Source: JABDGM01 sp963738665 (GTDB lineage: Bacteria > Planctomycetota > Planctomycetia > Pirellulales > Lacipirellulaceae). From it: a DNA stretch of 64,000 bases. The number at the start of each line of letters is the position of its first letter. The stretch's first letter is position 1. The notes under the pieces are model-generated. The model was not told where the DNA came from. It searched no databases and saw only the letters and a program-made list of their open reading frames with translations. Location: positions 186,001 through 250,000 of the forward strand of contig CAVTXL010000017.1 in assembly GCA_963738665.1 (NCBI GenBank), in the 5' to 3' direction. The translations under genes were made by a program, and so were the position numbers. Shown here piece by piece: positions 1-6,981 of the stretch.

Positions 1-2
1 CG

Positions 3-293
3 ACGGCCGCCGGCGCCGCGCAAGACGATCAGCAGGCCGACGGGCCGATGCCGCCCGCGTCATTCGATCTGCTCGTCACGATGCTGGCCACCGAGGCCCT
101 TGTAGCCATGGGACACGTGCCCCATCCTGCGACCGGCCAAATAAAGCCGCAGCGTAGCCAGGCCAAGTATCTGATTGACATGATCGAGATGCTGCACGAA
201 AAGACCACCGGCAACCTGACGCCGGACCAGACTCAGCTCGTGGAAGACGTCCTGCACCAGTTGCGATTGGCCTTCGTCGACACCGCCACATAG
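3..293 (+). CDS. DUF1844 family protein, 3' part
   Basis: The reading frame is open from the window edge, so the 5' end is missing; the first internal ATG is at 48. The visible 96 residues contain the DUF1844 pattern: SFDLLVTMLATEALVAMGHV, then QAKYLIDMIEMLHEKTTGNL, then a helical end (LVEDVLHQLRLAF). DUF1844 proteins are short, mostly helical, cytoplasmic and of unknown function; in planctomycetes they are typically about 100-150 residues with a variable acidic N-terminus, which fits a start just outside the window. The stop is TAG at 291-293. Family assignment rests on the remembered motif; no biochemical role can be given. Confidence 0.8.
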   Translation, partial: TAAGAAQDDQQADGPMPPASFDLLVTMLATEALVAMGHVPHPATGQIKPQRSQAKYLIDMIEMLHEKTTGNLTPDQTQLVEDVLHQLRLAFVDTAT

Positions 294-296
294 CCC

Positions 297-378
297 AGCC
301 ATCTTTGCCGGGCACTCTTACCGCCCGGCCAACTTGGCCGGTGTTCTCATAGCGCGGCCATCTTGGCCGGGAATTCCC
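297..378. repeat. Three tandem palindromic ~28-bp units
   Basis: Directly after the DUF1844 stop there are three imperfect direct repeats, each a small palindrome around GGCCA-(N)-TTGGCCGG: near 297-323 (degenerate), 322-350 and 351-378. Each could form a hairpin and together they could act as a terminator for the upstream gene, but no T-tract follows. Confidence 0.5.
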
Positions 379-465
379 GCCCCGGCATTGGGGCCGTATG
401 GCCTGCGCAGCGAAGCAAGAAGGTTCGGCGATATGACTGAGAGCGAACCGAATTAGTTCGGCGTC

Positions 466-598
466 AAAACAACCACACCCAGTCCGACGCGCCGTTGGCA
501 ACAATGCCAACGATGCCGTACCTAATGCTTGCATTCCCGATCCGTTGACGGACGGCCGGGTGTTGACGGACTCGCGTTCGGACTGGGTGTGGAGTTTT
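466..598. repeat. 133-bp element with 26-bp inverted ends and an internal hairpin
   Basis: The arms are 466-491 and 573-598. They share the core CCACACCCAGTCCGA and its reverse complement, and each arm has one unpaired base relative to the other. Between them, 493-512 forms a perfect 8-bp stem with a 4-base loop (CGTTGGCA-ACAA-TGCCAACG). No open frame of note lies inside. It resembles a small non-autonomous element or structured-RNA locus; no target duplication could be made out. The rest of 379-682 holds nothing recognisable. Confidence 0.5.
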
Positions 599-682
599 CG
601 AAGTGAGGTGGTGGGGGAGAGGAGCATCAGCAGTATCAAAGAATCCGCCTGCCGCTCCACTACTCCACTACTCCACGACGCC

Positions 683-1165
683 TCATCCCACCAACCTCTC
701 CAATAACCCACGAAAGTCGGCCATTTCGTGGCCGATATGCTCCTGCCACCGCTGGAGATGCCAGATTTCGACGCACACCGCCGCGCCGACAATCATCACC
801 GCGCCGTTCGGCTCGACGCCTAAAAACTCACGAAAACCATCGGGCACGACCAAACGCCCGCGGCCGGCCAGTTGCACCGGCCGGTGGCGCGTCGACAGCA
901 GCCGGCCCAGCCGCTGCACATCGTCAAGCCGGCCATCCAGCCGGCGGGCCAGAATCTTGCTTTCAACCAGCCGAACGCCCTCCTCCAACCGTGCTTGCCA
1001 ATCGGCCGTACTCCAGAGACTGAGGCAGCCAGGCCGCTCCTTGGCGAGGATGCATTGGCCGGAGGGTGCGGCCAACGCATCGACCAGCTCGCCCGGGACG
1101 CTCAGGCGATAGCGGTCGTCCAGTGTGCGTGCGGCCTCGCCAAGGATCAGTTTTTCAGTCGCCAT
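683..1165 (-). CDS. mraZ: MraZ-like transcriptional regulator
   Basis: The 160-residue product has two SpoVT/AbrB-type half-domains. The first carries DDRYRLSVPGELVDAL (about residues 16-31) and the second GRGRLVVPDGFREFLG (about 102-117), each followed by a hydrophobic strand. This is the MraZ duplication, and the length matches the family (about 150). MraZ is a DNA-binding ring protein that in many bacteria represses the division and cell-wall (dcw) cluster. Here it is not followed by rsmH/mraW, ftsI or mur genes: downstream on its strand is only the DUF1844 region, and the divergent neighbour is a ketoacyl synthase. Its target is therefore unclear. ATG start at 1165. Confidence 0.8.
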   Translation of the reverse strand: MATEKLILGEAARTLDDRYRLSVPGELVDALAAPSGQCILAKERPGCLSLWSTADWQARLEEGVRLVESKILARRLDGRLDDVQRLGRLLSTRHRPVQLAGRGRLVVPDGFREFLGVEPNGAVMIVGAAVCVEIWHLQRWQEHIGHEMADFRGLLERLVG

Positions 1166-1657
1166 CGGTGGTCACAGGCAAAAGCGGTGACGGGTAATGC
1201 CCTCCGCGGCTGCCAGCACTTTCATCCGTGGCCAATTCCAATATGGGAAAGATACCCGCAACTATCGCAAGTACCTGCATGATTTGGGCAGTTTCCCCAC
1301 GATCTGTCTGATTGTACTGCTGCAGACCCCAGTTTCAAGTACTCCCCCCCGGAAAGAGACTCCGGCCCATCCGCCGCCGCAGCCGAAAGTACAAGGGCTG
1401 GACTTGTCTCGCGTCCAGCCGGGCGGTGCCCCAGCTCTGGCTCCAGGTCAACAACGATCCGCCCCGCAATTGCTAGCGGTATGATCACCCAACCGCCCCC
1501 GTGGCGCGACCGGCGTGGCGGATTTCGCCGTTTTGCTGTATCGATAGCCGGCCGAATCCGAACCACCCCCGGGGCCGATCGCCAGCACCTGCCTGGGGGT
1601 GGGGAGTTGGTCATCGCCCGCGCGCACTAGCACTGGCTACTAGAACTGTTTTCACCG
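1166..1657. other. Intergenic region, no gene recognised
   Basis: This 492-base gap between divergent mraZ and the ketoacyl synthase must contain both promoters, but no convincing promoter, riboswitch or terminator was identified. Open frames in it have no recognisable domain. Confidence 0.5.
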
Positions 1658-3154
1658 GTGAAATACTCCTCCGACGAAGATCGCGTCGTCATTACAGGCA
1701 TCGGGATCGTGACCTCGACGGGTCGCGGCCGCGAGGCCGTTTGGCGGGCGATCCAGCGGTGCGAAAGCCGCGTCCGGCGACTCACTGGCGTACCTGGCTT
1801 TCCCGACGGACTCTTGCTTGGGGCGACGGTCGACGTCGAAGGCGAGTTCCCCGGCCAGCTCAAAAACATTCCCCTCTGCCGACTGACGGCCGCCGAAGCG
1901 CTCGCCGACAGCCGGCTGACGAAAAGTCCCTCACAAAAACCCTCGGGATTGCTCTGGAAACCCTTTCCCTCAGGGAGAGGGCAGGGTGACGAGCCTCACA
2001 ATAGGCGAATATCTTTCCCCCCGGCCTTCTCCGAAAGGGCGAGGAAGCCCAATCGCGGATTGCGGATCGCAGGTTGCTGCAATAAGGCAAATTCGGCAAT
2101 CCGCAAATTGGAAACCGAAATAGAGCGAGTTTCGCCCTTCCTGGCCCCGCTTCTACCCGACATCGACCGCGACCGCTTCGGCTGCTCAATCGGCGCCCAC
2201 ATGGGCGACACCGATTTCGTCGTCGAAGAGCTCGGTCTGGCCGATGAGTTGATCCCGCCCGGCAAGCGGCCCTGGTGGACGCAGTGGTTTCCATCGACTG
2301 CCTGCTCGATGGTCGCCAACGATTACGGCCTTCACGGTCCGCGCCTATCGAACTCGACCGCCTGCGCGAGCGGCACGATCGCCATCTTAAACGCCGTGCG
2401 GTCGATTCGCGACGGGCAGTGCGACCTGGCCCTGGCCGGCAGCAGTGAGGCGATTCACCCCCTGTTCGCGGCCGGCTTTCGCAACATGGGGGTGTTGGCC
2501 GATCACGTCGATCCACGGCAGGCCTGCCGGCCCTTCGACGCCCACCGCAGCGGTTTTGTGATGGGTGAAGGGGCCGCCATGTTCGTCGTCGAGCGGCTCG
2601 ACCACGCCCGCCGCCGTGGCGCAGCCATTTACGCAGAAGTCCTCGCCGGCCGTATCCTGACCGACGCCCATCATGTCACCAGCCTCGACGACCAGTGCCT
2701 TTCGCTCTGCGAGTTGATCCGCGGCTCGCTTCGCAAAGCGGGCGTGACGCCGCGCGACATCGCCTACGTCAACGCCCACGGCACCGGCACCCGGCAGAAC
2801 GACGTCATCGAAACCCGCGGCATCCGCCGGGCCTTCGGCCGGGCCGCCGAGCGGGTCTGCGTCAGCGCGAACAAAGCCGCCCTGGGCCACCTGGTGAACG
2901 CCTCGGGCAGCGTCGAACTGGCGATCACGGCCCTGGCGCTGCGTGACGGCTTCGCCCCACCCACGCTGAACCTCACCAATCCCGACCCAGAGTGCGACCT
3001 CGACTGCATCCCACTCGTGGGCCGCGCGCGGCCGCTAGAGTACGCGCTCAAGCTCTCAATCGCCTTCGGCGGCCACCTCGCCGCCGTCGTCCTCCGCCGC
3101 TGGACCGGCCGCGAAGCCCGCCAGGCCCTGCCGCTGTTGCGCCGGGCCGCGTAG
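1658..3154 (+). CDS. Beta-ketoacyl-ACP synthase (FabF/KS-like) with in-frame insertion
   Basis: The 498-residue product is a decarboxylating Claisen condensing enzyme of the thiolase fold, acting on acyl-ACP. The Cys-His-His triad is complete: Cys236 in STACASG, His374 in NAHGTGT and His411 in ALGHL. The N-terminus begins DRVVITGIGIVTS as in FabF. Family members have about 410-430 residues; the extra length is a low-similarity stretch at about residues 88-163 (DNA about 1921-2145), between the first helix region and the strand DRDRFGCSIG. That DNA contains intergenic-type repeat sequence. The annotated start is GTG at 1658. No acyl carrier protein or other fatty-acid gene is adjacent, so a role in a specialised lipid or polyketide is possible; planctomycetes carry several such stand-alone KS proteins. 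Confidence 0.85.
   Translation: MKYSSDEDRVVITGIGIVTSTGRGREAVWRAIQRCESRVRRLTGVPGFPDGLLLGATVDVEGEFPGQLKNIPLCRLTAAEALADSRLTKSPSQKPSGLLWKPFPSGRGQGDEPHNRRISFPPAFSERARKPNRGLRIAGCCNKANSAIRKLETEIERVSPFLAPLLPDIDRDRFGCSIGAHMGDTDFVVEELGLADELIPPGKRPWWTQWFPSTACSMVANDYGLHGPRLSNSTACASGTIAILNAVRSIRDGQCDLALAGSSEAIHPLFAAGFRNMGVLADHVDPRQACRPFDAHRSGFVMGEGAAMFVVERLDHARRRGAAIYAEVLAGRILTDAHHVTSLDDQCLSLCELIRGSLRKAGVTPRDIAYVNAHGTGTRQNDVIETRGIRRAFGRAAERVCVSANKAALGHLVNASGSVELAITALALRDGFAPPTLNLTNPDPECDLDCIPLVGRARPLEYALKLSIAFGGHLAAVVLRRWTGREARQALPLLRRAA
1921..2145. repeat. Dispersed repeat sequence inside the ketoacyl synthase gene
   Basis: About 220 bases have no counterpart in the KS fold. Positions 1973-1989 (GGGAGAGGGCAGGGTGA) are identical to 27760-27776, an intergenic hairpin repeat after the beta-galactosidase gene. 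The second half (about 2050-2110) is a string of short A/T-rich near-repeats around ATTGCGGAT / TTCGGCAATCCGCAAATT, also typical of intergenic DNA. The reading frame remains open through it. Confidence 0.6.
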
Positions 3155-3392
3155 CGCCGCACACAGGTGACTCGGCAATCTTTTCGCGTCGACCAGTACG
3201 CTGAACGCCGAAACGCGGGTAAAGCGTGTCCGCATCAAGCCCGCGAACCGCGATTAGTGCGAAACGAAAACCCATTGCCGCTCCGAATGACTTCTGGGGG
3301 GGGGTAGCGATGGAACTGAGCGACGCGGAGCGGGCAGTGATGTCCGAATTGGCAACTGACGTCGCCCGCCCGCGTTCGCTCCAGTGTTTTTT

Positions 3393-3749
3393 TTATGCGT
3401 CACGCTGGAATTCTCTGAAAACCTCTTCAGGATCGTCTTGTCCTCTACATTCCACGTGCAATTTCAGATTCCCACGCTCATCCTTGATTGAATCAATGGT
3501 GATTCTTTGATCAATGATTTTTGGTTCTCTCCATTGTTGGGCAATAACAGCAAGCGGTGTTCCGTTTGCCCTCACAACCCATGTTGCCTCTCCGCCTTGG
3601 ATGTTCCTGGGTAGGTAATCGTCTTTCAATTTCTGCATGACTTGCGTAACACTCGCTGCCTGGGTTGCCGGCCACTTCTTTAGATGTGGCGCAAAGCAAT
3701 CATCTGCCATGCAGACGCTGTCGCGGGTGGCAATAATTTCACGTCTCAT
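3393..3749 (-). CDS. Hypothetical protein (118 aa)
   Basis: The soluble 118-residue product has no signal peptide or membrane segment. Visible features are a central stretch WVVRANGTPLAVIAQQW, followed by a strand-rich part ending in a charged tail (DDPEEVFREFQRDA). No family was recognised. The gene starts 17 bases after an attC-like palindrome on the same strand (3766-3861), the position expected of the next cassette in an integron-type array. Its base composition is somewhat lower in GC than its neighbours, which would fit acquired DNA. The function is unknown. Confidence 0.55.
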   Translation of the reverse strand: MRREIIATRDSVCMADDCFAPHLKKWPATQAASVTQVMQKLKDDYLPRNIQGGEATWVVRANGTPLAVIAQQWREPKIIDQRITIDSIKDERGNLKLHVECRGQDDPEEVFREFQRDA

Positions 3750-3765
3750 ATTCGCAATCGTTCAC

Positions 3766-3861
3766 GCATGACAAAAAGCTCAGCAAGGGCAGGGCACCGG
3801 TGAGCTGGGACCTCGCAGAAACGAATCATGCCCCGCCGTCTGCTGCAGCGCCTTGTTCGGC
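3766..3861 (-). other. attC-like (integron cassette) recombination site, degenerate
   Basis: Read on the minus strand the element opens with GCCGAAC followed by AAGGCGCTGCAGCA and closes about 96 bases later with TGCTGAGCTTTTTGTC and ATGC. The two ends pair as an imperfect hairpin with one extra unpaired base on one arm (TGCTGCAGC against GCTCAGCA), the folding feature integron integrases recognise. The outer 7-mers would be R'' = GCCGAAC (consensus RYYYAAC, one mismatch) and a decayed R' = GTCATGC (consensus GTTRRRY). The adjoining gene ends inside the element, as cassette genes often do. No integrase gene is present in the window. Confidence 0.45.
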
Positions 3862-4303
3862 CTCCTGCGCCGATGGGCGCGGGCGACGATACCACACCGC
3901 AACAGCCACTGCCAGCACGCAGAAGGCGACGGCCAATATGTCCGGGACGACCTCGTACAGCGGCCCGATGCCACCGCGGTGGATGCGAGACACCATGGGA
4001 CGGAGCGACTGCGAGACAAACGCGACCGCCAAACAACATCCGACCAGCGCCGCGCGATAACTGGATCTCACGCGACCGCGGCCATGCCAGACCCGCTACC
4101 GCCCCGAGGACGATCGCGACGGGCAGCCCGATCTTGGCGACGAAGAACACCGTGTCCCAGCGCGGGTCCGGCTTCAGGAGCCGTGGCCCCCAGACGGGGA
4201 TGAGGACCAACACGTCCACCGCGAGTAGGACGGCGCACCCGGTCGCCGCCCCGGCAAGCAATCGGCTGACCCAATCGTGAAGCGACCCCGTCCGGTTACG
4301 CAT
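3826..4303 (-). CDS. Small membrane protein, frameshifted
   Basis: The N-terminal frame (start 4303, MRNRTGSLHDWVSRLL) has two hydrophobic segments, GCAVLLAVDVLVLIPVWG and IGLPVAIVLGAVAGLAW. After a shift near 4070, another frame carries two more (YRAALVGCCLAVAFV and ILAVAFCVLAVAVAVWY) and ends at 3826 in a charged tail. Joined, they give a membrane protein of about 158 residues with roughly four helices. No family was recognised. The reading frame ends inside the attC-like element, and a matching half-site lies just upstream of its start, so it may be a mobile cassette gene. The shift may be an assembly error, as elsewhere in the window. Confidence 0.5.
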
Positions 4304-4326
4304 CGCCCCTCCGAAGACCTCCGGTG

Positions 4327-4345
4327 GCCGAACTTGCTGTTAGAC
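4327..4345 (-). other. Possible attC simple half-site upstream of cassette gene
   Basis: On the minus strand this is GTCTAAC-AGCAA-GTTCGGC, the 7-5-7 arrangement of the paired boxes at one end of an attC site (RYYYAAC, 5-base spacer, GTTRRRY with one mismatch). It lies 24 bases before the start of the membrane-protein gene. No matching partner arm was found on the other side, so it may be a lone remnant. Confidence 0.35.
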
Positions 4346-4353
4346 ACAAAAAT

Positions 4354-5103
4354 TGTGGATAAGACGGTCTTATCCACGATAGGCGTCAATAAGCATGGCC
4401 TCGATTGTAGCAATAGCGAGCCATCGCTACCTACGGCTGGCTGGCCCCAACTCCGGCAAATTATCCCTGACGTCCTCAAATAACCGCGAAGGAACTGCCC
4501 TCATTAGCGAACATCACTGATTATTAGTGTTCCCAAAAATCGTCCACAGACGAAACCTCGGCCCTGCCCCTCTTCTACTCTTCTCCTCAGGTGGCCAATG
4601 GGTACTATACCAACGTATATGCATCGGTTAAGCTGTGTCGGTTGATTATTGTGAAGCTGTCGAGCACGCGCGGCATCCACTCTTTGCGAGTTCAGCGGGT
4701 ATCCCGGTTTGGCCCTGGTTTCATTCCCTGGCCGATGTCGCCCCGTTGCCATTGGTGCAAATGTTCACTATAATCATCACCACGCCGAAACACCGGCCAT
4801 CGTTCCTTGGCAATTTGAAACTCCGCCGCGGCCCGTTTGTGCTCGAACCGCGCAGGTGGTGTGCGCACGCCGCGGCAAAGTTGACGCGGAAAGGTCGAAG
4901 ATGGCCAAAACTCGGTGGGAGAATTTTGGACACCTTCGCAGAAAGCCTGCTAAGTGCTAGTCTCTCTCAACGCGAAGTATTCGGGTTCCACAAATCAGCC
5001 GCGGGGCGCTAGCCCCCGGTTTTTACTGAGCGAACCGTGGGCTAGCGCCCTACGGCTAATCCGAAATCAAGGTTTGACAAAGCACTAGAGTCCCGTATTA
5101 CTC
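4354..5103. repeat. Intergenic region with dispersed palindromes
   Basis: No gene is supported in this 750-base stretch. It begins with a palindrome at 4354-4376 (GTGGATAAGAC / GTCTTATCCAC) and ends with a long imperfect inverted repeat at 4999-5058 centred on GGGCGCTAGCCC and GGGCTAGCGCCC. Repeats with this GCTAGC core are of the dispersed kind seen between planctomycete genes. The middle part (4480-4980) is lower in GC and shows nothing recognisable. Confidence 0.5.
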
Positions 5104-6564
5104 TTGAAAAAGTCGCGGGGCTCTCGTCCGCCGATGGTAGAAAGCATGCTTCCCGCAGAAATATCAACAGGCGTTCCGACGAACGCAACACGTTCCACTG
5201 CTGCCCGCGATGCGGTAACCATTTGGTCGGCCGGGGTGGCAGCGGTTTTGCCCGCGAACGTGGTTGGCGGGTCGCTTGTGGTGACCGGTCAAGGTCTTAC
5301 GATTGCCGGGCAACTTTTGGCGCACGAGCAAATTGAAAATGTCTACGTCTTCGGCGCCGGCAAGGCCGGCGCGGCGATGACGGTGGCTGTAGAAAGAGTG
5401 CTGCGGGAGTCGCCCTATTGGGGTTCTTTGCGTGGGCGGGTGAATGTGCCGGGCGTGGATGGCCAGTTGCCGGCGACCGAGAAGATCGTACTTGAGGTGG
5501 CCCGGCCGACGGGGCGGAATCTGCCGACCGAAGCCGGGCGGCGGGCGACGGCGCGGATGCTCGACGACCTGGCGCGGCTCGATCGAAAGACGCTGGCCCT
5601 CGGCCTCATCAGCGGCGGCGGCAGTGCGCTCTTGGTGCAGCCGCGTGAGGGGGTGAGCCTTGAAGAGCTCGTGGCTGTAACGAAGTTTTTGCAGGAAGCC
5701 GGGGCGACCATCCATGAGCTGAACGGCGTGCGGAGCTGGCTGTCGGTCGAAAAGGCCGGCGGGCTCGCGCGGCTGTGCACGGCCGGGCGGGTCGAGACGC
5801 TCATCATTTCCGACGTCGTCGGCGACGACCTGGGCGTGATTGCCTCGGGCCCGTGTTATTCGAGCGACGTTACGGCGCGGCAGGCGTACGACTGGCTCGC
5901 TCACGACGTCGACGCCACAAAAGGATTCGTTGCAACGGATCTCTCTGAGTCGCTCGATTTTCTTGGCCGGCTCGCTAGCGCCGGGGCCACGCATCCGCCG
6001 GTTGGCAAGCACGTCCGGAACAACCTCATCGCCACGAATGCGGTGGCGATGGAAGCGGCGCGGCAGAAGGCCCAAGTGCTGGGCTACCGCGTCGTCATGC
6101 GCGGCTCGGCCAATCAGGGGGACGCCTATGCCGGCGGCCGGGAGTTTGCCAACTTTTGCCAGGGCCTGCGCAAGCAAAGCGGCCGATGGTGCGTGCTTTC
6201 GGGCGGCGAGCCGACGTTGGCAGTCAATCCCGGCCGCCCGACCGGCTGTCGCGGCGGGCGAAACCAAGCCTGGGCCCTGGCCGCGCTCGATGAGCTGGCC
6301 AATGTTCGCGGCCTCGACCTGGCCGGGCTGGCGATCCTCTCCGGCGGCACCGACGGCGAAGACGGCCCGTGCGACGTCGCGGGGGCGGTTGCCTCGCTGG
6401 AAGTGCTGGCGGCCGCGCGGGCCCAACAACTCGACCTCCGCCAATTCTTGCTCAACAACGACGAATACGCGTTCTTCGCCCGCACGGGCGGCCAACTCTC
6501 GACCGGCGGCGGCACCGGGACAAACGTTGCCGACCTGCGGGTGGCCTGCCTTGAGGGTCTGTAA
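5104..6564 (+). CDS. Glycerate 2-kinase (DUF4147/MOFRL family)
   Basis: Up to 486 residues. It phosphorylates D-glycerate to 2-phosphoglycerate with ATP, feeding glyoxylate or serine-cycle carbon into glycolysis. The N-terminal DUF4147 domain shows YVFGAGKAGAAM (about residue 80) and LISGGGSALL (about 180); the C-terminal MOFRL domain shows CVLSGGEPTL and ILSGGTDGEDGP, both glycine-rich phosphate-binding loops of the family. Typical proteins have about 430-460 residues, so the true start may be the ATG at 5134 or 5149 rather than 5104; no strong ribosome-binding site decides. The gene is intact and stands alone between two repeat-bearing gaps. Confidence 0.85.
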   Translation: MKKSRGSRPPMVESMLPAEISTGVPTNATRSTAARDAVTIWSAGVAAVLPANVVGGSLVVTGQGLTIAGQLLAHEQIENVYVFGAGKAGAAMTVAVERVLRESPYWGSLRGRVNVPGVDGQLPATEKIVLEVARPTGRNLPTEAGRRATARMLDDLARLDRKTLALGLISGGGSALLVQPREGVSLEELVAVTKFLQEAGATIHELNGVRSWLSVEKAGGLARLCTAGRVETLIISDVVGDDLGVIASGPCYSSDVTARQAYDWLAHDVDATKGFVATDLSESLDFLGRLASAGATHPPVGKHVRNNLIATNAVAMEAARQKAQVLGYRVVMRGSANQGDAYAGGREFANFCQGLRKQSGRWCVLSGGEPTLAVNPGRPTGCRGGRNQAWALAALDELANVRGLDLAGLAILSGGTDGEDGPCDVAGAVASLEVLAAARAQQLDLRQFLLNNDEYAFFARTGGQLSTGGGTGTNVADLRVACLEGL

Positions 6565-6618
6565 CAATGGGCCAGTTTGGCCGCGGCGTCGAGCGATTCC
6601 GGGGACACCTACCCGCAT

Positions 6619-6703
6619 GTTGAAAAAGTGGCTGGCTCACGGTCCGATGCGAAAAATGTCGTGAAACGACGTGCCCGTGAGCGTGCCGGTCCCCTTTTTC
6701 AAC
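6619..6703. repeat. Inverted repeat in intergenic gap
   Basis: GTTGAAAAAG at 6619-6628 is the reverse complement of CTTTTTCAAC at 6694-6703. The enclosed sequence also has partially paired segments (GGCTGGCTCACGG with CCGTGAGCGTGCC). It lies 54 bases after the glycerate kinase stop and could end that transcript. The remainder of the 6565-6981 gap shows nothing recognisable. Confidence 0.45.
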
Positions 6704-6981
6704 GGGCTACTACCACCCATTGTCCCGCACTCTTCGCGTGCGAATGTGAACGCCTGAACGAACAAACGGCCAATCGATCGCTGGACTCTTACGGCCCGCG
6801 GCTTCGGCCGTGAGATCCGCCGCAGGGGACCCGCTCGCTACAGATCTTTTGGTGGCACGTTTTGCGCAGGCAACTAAAATAGATGTACGGCGAGTGGTGC
6901 GGTCAGCCGGCGGGCGCGGCCCGCCGCCGAAGCGCGGGCAGGAGTTGACGTGCAGGCCAGAAATTCGGAGCGGGGAACGTT

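Noticed and set aside
3841..3940. Peptide ALQQTAG as part of a real protein in the region
   Set aside because: It is the translation of the attC-like palindrome in one frame, not part of a supported gene.
5164..6618. A 484-codon open frame on the minus strand opposite the glycerate kinase
   Set aside because: It is a mirror frame of a GC-rich gene; the plus strand has a full glycerate kinase with all motifs.
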